A stretch of DNA of 64,000 bases, from positions 475,649 through 539,648 of the forward strand of contig NZ_PDHM01000016.1 in the NCBI RefSeq assembly GCF_002573715.1. Reading direction: 5' to 3'. Shown here piece by piece: positions 55,021-62,279 of the stretch; positions within the stretch are counted from its first letter, which is position 1; each line of letters opens with the position of its first letter. The notes under the pieces are model-generated. The model made no database searches, had not been told where the DNA came from, and saw nothing but the letters and a program-made list of their open reading frames with translations. Origin of the DNA: Paenibacillus sp. EZ-K15 (GTDB lineage Bacteria; Bacillota; Bacilli; Paenibacillales; Paenibacillaceae). A program made the translations under genes and the position numbers.

Positions 55021-55054
55021 AGTTTTTAAATAATGAGTGTTTGATTTAAAAACT
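55021..55054. promoter_or_regulatory. TetR operator copy 2 (perfect inverted repeat)
   Basis: The same 11-bp arms with a 12-bp spacer recur 74 bp downstream, on the tetR side. A TTGATT/TATGTT promoter with a 16-bp spacer (55041-55068) overlaps it, consistent with autorepression. Confidence 0.8.
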
Positions 55055-55110
55055 ATCCAAGTTATGTTAAACTACTTGTACTGATAAACACGGGAAGTGA
55101 GTGAAGGCTG

Positions 55111-55683
55111 ATGAATAAATTCGAAATCAGAACGCAGCAAAAAAAGAATGCCATCATTCATGCGGCTTTAAAGCTTTTTAAAGAAAAAGGCTTCATCCAA
55201 GTCAGCATTAAGGACATTGCCGAGGAATCCGGCGTATCGTCTGTATCGCTGTATAACTACTTCGGCAGCAAAGAAGGAGTGGTCAAGGAATGCGCGAATG
55301 TTCTGATGCAAAATACCATCCATATGGCCAAGGAGCTGTTGAAACAAAATATCGAGCTTAAAGACAAGCTATCCCAAGTGCTGGAGATCTGTGCTGACCA
55401 AGACTATCAATTGCTGGGTACACCGGGAGCCGTTGAGGATCAGGTGCTAGCGAGCTTATATAGTGAAAACACCAATAAAATTAGAATTGAGCTTATTCAG
55501 GAATTTATTGAGCTGGGGAAGAAGGAAGGGGCGATTCATTCTTCTGTTTCTCTGGAGACCCTTTTGGAATTATTAAGTGCCGTCGGGACGCTCCAAGCTT
55601 CCTGGGCAAGAGCCGGGAATTATAAAAATAAGATGGCTGAACTTAACCAGCTTCTCTTGTTTGGTTTTATTGGACGCCAATAA
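55111..55683 (+). CDS. TetR/AcrR-family regulator
   Basis: 190 residues. The helix-turn-helix is clear (AIIHAALKLFKEKGFIQVSIKDIAEESGVSSVSLYNYFGSKEGVV); the rest is a helical ligand-binding domain. It is divergent from the ketopantoate-reductase-like gene and flanked by two identical palindromes that are its probable operators. GTGAAGG precedes the ATG. It ends 100 bases before a two-component pair, with only a G/C-rich inverted word between. Confidence 0.92.
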   Translation: MNKFEIRTQQKKNAIIHAALKLFKEKGFIQVSIKDIAEESGVSSVSLYNYFGSKEGVVKECANVLMQNTIHMAKELLKQNIELKDKLSQVLEICADQDYQLLGTPGAVEDQVLASLYSENTNKIRIELIQEFIELGKKEGAIHSSVSLETLLELLSAVGTLQASWARAGNYKNKMAELNQLLLFGFIGRQ

Positions 55684-55783
55684 AATCAAGTTTAAAATGA
55701 CCTCCGACGATCCATGTGGGGGGCCAAAAAAGGAAATCAGCCCCCCAAGGAGAACCATATATTACTTGGAGGAGGATGCTTGC

Positions 55784-56497
55784 ATGCCTAAAACGATACT
55801 TGTGGTCGATGATGATCCGGATATTATCGACATGCTTAAACTCTATCTGGACGCAGAAGGATATAAGACGCTGGAAGCTTTCGACGGGAAAGCAGCCCTA
55901 GAGCATCTACGAAGCAAGCATGTAGATCTCGCGCTCTTCGATATCATGATGCCGTTCATCGATGGATTCCAGCTGCTCCGTATGATGCGGCAGGATTACA
56001 AAATTCCGGTCATTCTCATTTCGGCCAAAAATCAGGAACTTGATAAAATAACCGGTCTTAAGCTGGGGGCAGACGATTATGTGTCCAAACCGTTCAGTCC
56101 GCTCGAAGTGATGGCGAGAATTCAGGCCCAGTTAAGACGTTCTTATGAGTTTAATGAGCCGTCGAAAGCTCCGCCGTTATCCGAAACTTGCATTGGGGAC
56201 TTGCTGCTGGATCACCGCGAATGCATGCTGTACATCAAGGGAACGCCGATTTCGCTGAGTGCGATCGAGTACAAATTATTAAAGCTGCTAATGGGGGAGC
56301 CGGGGCGCGTATTTACGAAAAAGCAAATTTTTGAACAAGCCTGGGACGAGCATTATCTGGCTGACGATAACGCCATTATGGTGCAGATCAGCAGGCTGCG
56401 CGATAAAATCGAGGCTTATCCAAGGAAACCTGTTTATATCAAAACCATTCGCGGGCTCGGTTACCGGTTTGCGAAGAAAGATGAGTTACAGCCATGA
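55784..56497 (+). CDS. OmpR-family response regulator
   Basis: 237 residues. The receiver domain begins TILVVDDDPDIIDMLKLYLD; phospho-Asp53 sits in LALFDIMMPFIDG, and the switch Lys in DDYVSKPFSPLEV. The winged-helix output domain (ISLSAIEYKLLKLLMGEPGRVFTKKQIFEQAW, DNAIMVQISRLRDKIE, IKTIRGLGYRFAK) is complete. GGAGGAGG lies eight bases before the ATG at 55784; a longer open frame from 55577 overlaps tetR and is rejected. The stop overlaps the kinase start (ATGA). Confidence 0.95.
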   Translation: MPKTILVVDDDPDIIDMLKLYLDAEGYKTLEAFDGKAALEHLRSKHVDLALFDIMMPFIDGFQLLRMMRQDYKIPVILISAKNQELDKITGLKLGADDYVSKPFSPLEVMARIQAQLRRSYEFNEPSKAPPLSETCIGDLLLDHRECMLYIKGTPISLSAIEYKLLKLLMGEPGRVFTKKQIFEQAWDEHYLADDNAIMVQISRLRDKIEAYPRKPVYIKTIRGLGYRFAKKDELQP

Positions 56498-57645
56498 AAT
56501 CTCCTAATCGCCTGCAGCGTTCGCTGATTCGCCAATATATTTTTTTCTTTGTTACGATTGCACTTATTGCCGCGTTTTCGCTATTTGTATTAAATGCGTT
56601 GATCATGGATTATTTTATGGAGGCTACCGGACCGGTCAAGACGGAGGCTGGAGTCATAGGCAGTCCAACAGCCGTGCCAGGCATGGACAGCGATCAGCAT
56701 GAGAGAGTATTTTATAGAATGGCCTTCCAAGCCCTGCTGCTCTTTCTCGCATTGTTTGCAATTACCGTATATGTCTTCGGAAGATGGACGGCTTCCCGGC
56801 TCACGACTCCGCTTCGATCGATTGCGGACGGCATCCGAAACATCGCTCGCGGGCACTACCACCAAAGATTAAATTTCCGAGCGAGTTATGAACTGGCGCA
56901 AATCCAGGACGATTTCAATGATATGGCGGAGCGGCTTGAACGGATGGAGAAGGAAAATCGGGAGCTTGCAGAGAGCAAGCAGCGAATGCTGATCGACATT
57001 TCCCATGACCTGAAGACTCCGATGACCACCATTCAGGGCTATATTGAAGCGATGGAAGTGGGGCTCGTCGATTCGGAAGAGAGAAGGCAAAAAATCCTGC
57101 GTTTGATTTCCGACAAAGCCGGTCTGATGTCGGAGTTGATCGACGGTATCTTCGAGCTGTCCAAGCTGGATAGTCCCGACTATCCTTTTGCCGTTGAGGC
57201 ATCCGACATTACAGAATTCACAAGGGAAATTGCAGCCGAGTATTACGGGGTGTTCGAAGAACAGAATTTTCATTTCCATTACGATATTCCCGATCGTGAA
57301 ATCATCGTACCATTCAACGCGACCTGGTTATATCGGGCGGTTTCCAATATCCTGTCCAATGCAATCCAATACAACCCGCCCGGTACAACTGTTGAATTGA
57401 AATTGGCAGCGACGGGGAAAGGTGTCGAAATTCACATTACAGATGATGGCATCGGAATCCCGGATGTCATCAAGGAAAAGGTCTTCGATGCCTTTGTCCG
57501 GGGAGACCAAGCCCGAAAAAGCGATGGGGGTACGGGTCTAGGGCTTGCCATTGCCAAACAAGTGGTAGAAAAACATGGGGGTAACATCACGCTGACCACG
57601 AACGGGCAAACGAAATTCATTCTTTTTATTCCTACGGAATTGTAA
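56494..57645 (+). CDS. Sensor histidine kinase (HAMP, HisKA, HATPase)
   Basis: 383 residues. TM1 about 10-30 (YIFFFVTIALIAAFSLFVLNALI), a short extracytoplasmic loop of about 45 residues, TM2 about 70-90, HAMP, then HisKA with LIDISHDLKTPMTTIQGYIEAM (His171) and the ATPase (NILSNAIQYNPPG, HITDDGIGIPD, GGTGLGLAIAKQVVEKHGG). The short loop suggests it senses within the membrane or through a partner protein, as in cell-envelope stress kinases. It is translationally coupled to the regulator and followed after 98 bases by a membrane-anchored hydrolase. Confidence 0.95.
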   Translation: MKSPNRLQRSLIRQYIFFFVTIALIAAFSLFVLNALIMDYFMEATGPVKTEAGVIGSPTAVPGMDSDQHERVFYRMAFQALLLFLALFAITVYVFGRWTASRLTTPLRSIADGIRNIARGHYHQRLNFRASYELAQIQDDFNDMAERLERMEKENRELAESKQRMLIDISHDLKTPMTTIQGYIEAMEVGLVDSEERRQKILRLISDKAGLMSELIDGIFELSKLDSPDYPFAVEASDITEFTREIAAEYYGVFEEQNFHFHYDIPDREIIVPFNATWLYRAVSNILSNAIQYNPPGTTVELKLAATGKGVEIHITDDGIGIPDVIKEKVFDAFVRGDQARKSDGGTGLGLAIAKQVVEKHGGNITLTTNGQTKFILFIPTEL

Positions 57646-57743
57646 GATTACTGAAAGATTCAGGAAAGCGAAGCGAAAGAGTTATCCGGTAACCTCATAA
57701 GTAGAACCAATAACGATATGGGTATACAGGAGGACTGGAGAGA

Positions 57744-60002
57744 TTGGAAATACAAAAAGAGAAAGAAACAGAGAAGGGCGTTACCTTTTTTCGAAGAATA
57801 ATGGCAACCCGGAAGCGCCGGGGGAGGTTATCCCCTGGATGGAAGGGTGCGTCACTTGGGCTTGGCGCCATCGCCTTTATCCTGATTCTGATACAGGCCA
57901 ATTATCTATTGACGGGGCATGGTTTCGGTAAATTCATCGTAGGTACATTTCTGTTTGTCTTAGCGGCAGCGCTTATAAGCGGCCTGGCTGCATTATTGCT
58001 GCACGGGGTCAAAAAACTGCCAAGCCGTTATATTTGGATATTGCTGTGCTCCCCCATCATGCTTTTGTTCTGTTTCATGGGGCCGCTGGAAGTATCGGTA
58101 GTTTTCATCGTGTTGTTTGCCGTTGTTTTTTCTTTGTTTGGTGCATTGGTTTATAAATTTGCAACAGGAAGTTACAAGCAAGCGTCCAAAACTAGGAAAA
58201 TCGGCGCCATGGCCTGTTTGTCCCTGATCACTGTCGTGATTGGAGCCGGCAGCTTTTGGTTGATTCGGGCCGGGGATGAAGCCGCTCCGGACGTGACCTT
58301 GAAACAGCTGAAAACTTCAGCCCGATATGATGGCACGGCGATGAAAAACCCTGCTGAACAAGGCGAGTATCCAGTCAAAAGCCTGTTATACGGAAGCCCC
58401 GACAACTACAGGAAAGAGTTTAACCAAAGCGGTTCCCTAACCACTCAAACGGTGAATGCGTCCAAGTTTGTTGAGAAATGGTCGTCCTTGCGTACGAAGT
58501 CGCTTGGATTTGGACCCGAGGACATGCCGTTAAACGGTAAAGTGTGGTATCCCGAAGGGGAGGGTGCCTTTCCGCTTGTTTTGATCGTACATGGTAATCA
58601 CTTAATGAATGATTATTCCGATCCGGGTTATGAATATCTCGGCAGGCTGCTGGCGAGCAAAGGGTATATTTTTGTCTCTGTGGATGAAAATTTCCTGAAT
58701 GTCTCCCCATACGAGGATATGTTCCTGATTAGCCCGCTGCTGAGTGAAAATCCGGCAAGGGGTTTGCTGCTGCTAGAGCATTTGCAAACCTGGAAGGGAT
58801 GGAACAGCGATCCGGACCATCCGTTTTATCAAAAGGTCGATATGGAACGAATCGCCCTCATCGGGCATTCCCGAGGCGGCGAAGCGGTCGCGATCGCGGC
58901 AGCCTATAACAAGCTTGGCCGTCATCCGGACCATGGCGATATCAAGTTTGATTATAACTTTTCGATCCGCTCTCTCATTTCCATTGCGGGAACGGACGGG
59001 TTTTATAAGCCCCAAGGTAAACTTCTACCGCTGCAAGACGTGAATTATCTAGCTTTGCATGGAGCTCATGATATGGATGTCAACAGCTTGAACGGTGCGA
59101 AGCAATATCACCGGATTCGTTATACCAAGGGCACAAATTACATGAAATCACTGGTCTATATTTATGGAGCCAACCATGGCCAGTTTAACGGAGGCTGGGG
59201 CAGAGGGGATATGGCAGGCTTGGGGAACCAACTGTTTAACCTACGTCAAATCATGCCGCGGGATGAACAGGAAACCATTGCAAAAGTGCTCATATCTTCG
59301 TTTCTGGATGCCACGCTGAAGGACCAAAGGCAATACCGGGAGGTGTTCAGAGATTTGGGTTATGCCAAAGAATGGCTCCCCGATACGCTGTACATCAACA
59401 ATTATAACGATTCGCAAACGATTGTACTGGCGGATTATGAGGAAGACGTTGATTTGCAGAGCACCACAATTCCCGGCGGCATCCTGATGGGCGAGAACCT
59501 CCAGCAATGGAAGGAGGAAAAGGTGAAGGTTAAAATGGGCGAAGCAGAATACAGCGCCGTTCGCTTAGGCTGGAATTCGGAAGGCCCGCCTGGGCCCGCA
59601 TCCTATACGGTTACTTTGCCGGACCACGGGGTGAGAACAGGGCAGGAAAGTTCGATCGTATTTTCGCTGGCTGATGCACGCAAAACAGAGGAAATCGGCG
59701 ACCCGAAAGAGCTTATCAATTTAACGATTACCGTGGAAGACAAACATGGACATCAGGCAAGCCTTCCCCTTAGCCATCGATCCAAAGTGCCGCCCGTCAT
59801 CGAGGGTAAACTGCTGAAATGGCCGTTTTCGAATGCAGGGAAGACTTCGGAACCCGTATTTCAAAGCTATGATTTCCCGTTAGACGATTATTACAAAATA
59901 AAACCCGACTTCAACCCGCAGCAGTTGAGCAAGATTCGTATTGAGTTCAACCTGACCAAGCGTGGAACCATTCTGCTTCGTGATATTGGCATTCGATCAT
60001 AA
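57744..60002 (+). CDS. Membrane-anchored alpha/beta hydrolase
   Basis: 752 residues. Four predicted N-terminal TM helices (LGLGAIAFILILIQANYLL, FLFVLAAALISGLAALLL, WILLCSPIMLLFCFMG, VVFIVLFAVVFSLFGALVY) and a fifth near 150-170 are followed by a large alpha/beta hydrolase domain probably facing outside. VWYPEGEGAFPLVLIVHGNH holds the oxyanion region; the nucleophile elbow is IALIGHSRGGEAVA (Ser376), with Asp in HGAHDMDVN and His in GANHGQFNGG. A C-terminal beta-rich extension of about 180 residues follows. The start is TTG with AGGAGG ten bases ahead. Close relatives act as esterases or lipases; the substrate is unknown. Its position after the two-component genes suggests that it is regulated by them. 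Confidence 0.82.
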   Translation: MEIQKEKETEKGVTFFRRIMATRKRRGRLSPGWKGASLGLGAIAFILILIQANYLLTGHGFGKFIVGTFLFVLAAALISGLAALLLHGVKKLPSRYIWILLCSPIMLLFCFMGPLEVSVVFIVLFAVVFSLFGALVYKFATGSYKQASKTRKIGAMACLSLITVVIGAGSFWLIRAGDEAAPDVTLKQLKTSARYDGTAMKNPAEQGEYPVKSLLYGSPDNYRKEFNQSGSLTTQTVNASKFVEKWSSLRTKSLGFGPEDMPLNGKVWYPEGEGAFPLVLIVHGNHLMNDYSDPGYEYLGRLLASKGYIFVSVDENFLNVSPYEDMFLISPLLSENPARGLLLLEHLQTWKGWNSDPDHPFYQKVDMERIALIGHSRGGEAVAIAAAYNKLGRHPDHGDIKFDYNFSIRSLISIAGTDGFYKPQGKLLPLQDVNYLALHGAHDMDVNSLNGAKQYHRIRYTKGTNYMKSLVYIYGANHGQFNGGWGRGDMAGLGNQLFNLRQIMPRDEQETIAKVLISSFLDATLKDQRQYREVFRDLGYAKEWLPDTLYINNYNDSQTIVLADYEEDVDLQSTTIPGGILMGENLQQWKEEKVKVKMGEAEYSAVRLGWNSEGPPGPASYTVTLPDHGVRTGQESSIVFSLADARKTEEIGDPKELINLTITVEDKHGHQASLPLSHRSKVPPVIEGKLLKWPFSNAGKTSEPVFQSYDFPLDDYYKIKPDFNPQQLSKIRIEFNLTKRGTILLRDIGIRS

Positions 60003-60009
60003 AAGGTAA

Positions 60010-60036
60010 AAAAGTCGCCACTTAGGCGACTTTTCG
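60010..60036 (+). terminator. Terminator of the membrane hydrolase gene
   Basis: AAAAGTCGCC and GGCGACTTTT form a perfect 10-bp stem with a five-base loop, followed by CGTATT; the T run is part of the stem. Confidence 0.8.
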
Positions 60037-60159
60037 TATTAGTACGCCAATTATGAACAATCTGGTGCAGAGCTGATGATACGAATCCTAATTTTCTACT
60101 TGTTATGTATTTGCCACAATCTTGATCGCTTATCAATAGGAAAAACAGTATAATAAAAA

Positions 60160-60179
60160 TAAACAAAACTAAACAAACA
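60160..60179. promoter_or_regulatory. Tandem TAAACAAA repeats before the class II aldolase
   Basis: TAAACAAAAC is followed directly by TAAACAAACA (10-bp period), 25 bases before the start codon. DeoR-type sugar-phosphate repressors often use such A-rich direct repeats, so this may be an operator. Confidence 0.35.
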
Positions 60180-60203
60180 CAATCGGATAAGGCGGTGGTA
60201 GGA

Positions 60204-61493
60204 ATGAATCAGGAGTTTTTGCATCCGGCAGATTTGCTCCTTCAATTTATCAATCGTATTTACAACCATGGCATGACGACCACGTCCGGGGGCAATCTGT
60301 CTATCAAGGGCCAGAACGGAGATATTTGGATCACACCGGCCGGGGTGGACAAAGGCTCATTAACCCGGATGGATATGGTATGCGTGAAGGAGAACGGCAC
60401 GGTCCTGGGAATTCACAAGCCGTCCAGCGAGTTTCCGTTTCACAGGCTTATCTATCAAGCTCGTCCGGACTTGAAAGCGATCATTCACGCACATCCGCCC
60501 GCACTGGTTTCGTTCAGCATTGTCCGGCGCATTCCGGATACCAGGCTGCTTCCGAACGAACGGCAGATCTGCGGCGAGATCGGGATCGCGCCTTATTCCC
60601 TGCCTGGAAGCGAGCAGCTCGGGGAGAACATTGCGGCTGTATTCAAGCGCGGGATCGACACGGTCATGCTGGAGAACCATGGCGTTGTGGTCGGAGCTGG
60701 AGACCTTTCTCAAGCGTTTAACCGATTTGAAACCCTGGACTTCTGTGCGCGGCTGGAGATCGAGGCGCGTCGCATCGGAAATCCCATCCTGCTGACCGAT
60801 GAGGATTACGATACTGTCCGTAACAAAAGCACGCAGCAGCTGGATACGTATATCTATGACACCTGCACGTCGGAGGAAAAAGAAATTCGCCGCGATATGT
60901 GCGCACTAATGCGGCGTGCGTATAAACAAGGATTGTTCACAAGCACGCAGGGCACCTTTTCCCATCGATTGTTTGGAAATGATTTTGTTATCACACCCTA
61001 CGGTAAAGACCGCAACGATCTGAAACCGGGTGACCTGGTCCGTATAGAGAACGGCAAAGCTGAGGCTGGCAAACAGCCAAGCAAGTCTGTCTTTCTCCAT
61101 GAAGCGATCTACAAAATGCAGCCGCATGTCCATTCGGTCATTATCGCGCATCCTCCCAACATTATGGCATTTGCCGTAACCGATACCGCTTTCGATTCAA
61201 GAACGATTCCAGAGAGTTATATCTTGCTTCGCGGAATGCCAAAGCTTCCCTTTCATGCGGTTTACAACGAGCCTGAGCGTACCGCTTCGCTGTTTAAAGC
61301 GAATACGCCGATTGCCATCGTGAATAATAATTGTGTCATTGTTGCCGGTCAGAGTCTGCTTAACGCGTTTGACCGATTGGAAGTTGCCGAGTACAGCGCC
61401 AAGTCCATTCTGTCGGCAAGAACGCTCGGCAATGTCATACACATCGATGACGACCGGATTCGCGAGCTTGAAGCAGCGTTTAATCTGGAGTAG
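60204..61493 (+). CDS. Tandem class II aldolase/adducin-family protein with degenerate second domain
   Basis: 429 residues made of two FucA-type domains. Domain 1 (about 1-205) has the full zinc and phosphate set: TTSGGNLSI, ITPAGVDKG, SSEFPFH, HAHPP (His95, His97) and LENHGVVVG (His159). Domain 2 (about 215-429) keeps the fold (STQGTFSHR, ITPYGKDRNDL, PSKSVFLHEAIY) but reads VIIAHPPN, with Ile in place of the first zinc His, and VNNNCVIVA, with Asn in place of the third His. It is probably an aldolase/epimerase-type enzyme on a sugar phosphate, with the second half structural or regulatory. AAGGCGG lies eight bases before the ATG. Confidence 0.85.
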   Translation: MNQEFLHPADLLLQFINRIYNHGMTTTSGGNLSIKGQNGDIWITPAGVDKGSLTRMDMVCVKENGTVLGIHKPSSEFPFHRLIYQARPDLKAIIHAHPPALVSFSIVRRIPDTRLLPNERQICGEIGIAPYSLPGSEQLGENIAAVFKRGIDTVMLENHGVVVGAGDLSQAFNRFETLDFCARLEIEARRIGNPILLTDEDYDTVRNKSTQQLDTYIYDTCTSEEKEIRRDMCALMRRAYKQGLFTSTQGTFSHRLFGNDFVITPYGKDRNDLKPGDLVRIENGKAEAGKQPSKSVFLHEAIYKMQPHVHSVIIAHPPNIMAFAVTDTAFDSRTIPESYILLRGMPKLPFHAVYNEPERTASLFKANTPIAIVNNNCVIVAGQSLLNAFDRLEVAEYSAKSILSARTLGNVIHIDDDRIRELEAAFNLE

Positions 61494-61522
61494 GAAGTTC
61501 ATTGGAATACCTCAGCTGTACC

Positions 61523-61559
61523 AAGGCTGTCGCGGTAATAGAGCGGCAGCCTTTTGTTT
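61523..61559 (+). terminator. Terminator of the class II aldolase gene
   Basis: AAGGCTGTCGC and GCGGCAGCCTT pair with one G-U, followed by TTGTTTG. Confidence 0.75.
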
Positions 61560-61720
61560 GTTCTGGCATCGACGAATCGGCCACTGTGTGAATATATTCC
61601 TTTCCAGAGTGTTATTCAATTGAAGCTTGGCAAACCATTCTTTACAACAATATTAAAATTGTCTATTATATAAATAGATCTAAACACAAATCGTTTGTTA
61701 TTTAGGAAAGAGGAGAAGCC

Positions 61721-62206
61721 ATGAAAATACCTACTTCTACAAATCATAAACCCGTGATTGTGTCGGATAACTATGGAAAAGTGGATGGACGATTTGCATC
61801 TAAGACAGACGTAGGAGCTCTATCTTTGGGATTGACCGAGCAGAACGAGGATGGTAGGGCGCATATTGCCGCCAAGATATGGAGAGCTGCAGAGGAACAA
61901 GGGACCAGTCCATCGGATGAGTTACCCATTCATCGAATTCTAGATTTATCTATTCTCATTTGCAGTGCCCTGACACATTTTAGCGAAGCCTATAGATTTG
62001 AACATTTATATGACCCACAAAATCCTATGATCGATCGGATCGGAATGCAGGGGAACGCCATGACGGTGGCTGTTTGCACGGATAATGAACAGATTCAGGA
62101 GGATATCAAGCTGTTCAACGAGGCATTGAGCGATAACGGTGAGATGATTGGAGAACGTCTGCGCACTTTAACGAGAATGCTAGAAGAATTGGGTTATGTA
62201 CGATGA
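61721..62206 (+). CDS. DUF6530-like protein, partner of the AAA+/VWA gene
   Basis: 161 residues, no membrane helix or signal peptide. NHKPVIVSDNYGKVDGRFASKTDVGALSLGL, AHIAAKIWRAAEEQ, ELPIHRILDLSILICSALTHFSEAYRFEHLYDP and NDEQ-like TDNEQIQEDIKLFNEALSDNGEMIGERLRTLTRMLEELGY are recalled as DUF6530, a family of unknown function. GAGGAG lies seven bases before the ATG. It precedes the AAA+/VWA gene by 73 bases with no terminator, so the two are likely one operon and may work together. Confidence 0.7.
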   Translation: MKIPTSTNHKPVIVSDNYGKVDGRFASKTDVGALSLGLTEQNEDGRAHIAAKIWRAAEEQGTSPSDELPIHRILDLSILICSALTHFSEAYRFEHLYDPQNPMIDRIGMQGNAMTVAVCTDNEQIQEDIKLFNEALSDNGEMIGERLRTLTRMLEELGYVR

Positions 62207-62279
62207 GAAAGTCGCCGAACGGGGAGTTACGAGGCTTTTCCTGCGTTCAGTGTTAACGAGAGTTTGGAGGTGAGCAGTC

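Noticed and set aside
55714..55750. G/C-rich inverted word (GGGGGGC/GCCCCCC) as a terminator between tetR and the two-component genes
   Set aside because: No T run follows on either strand, and the ribosome site of the next gene is close by.
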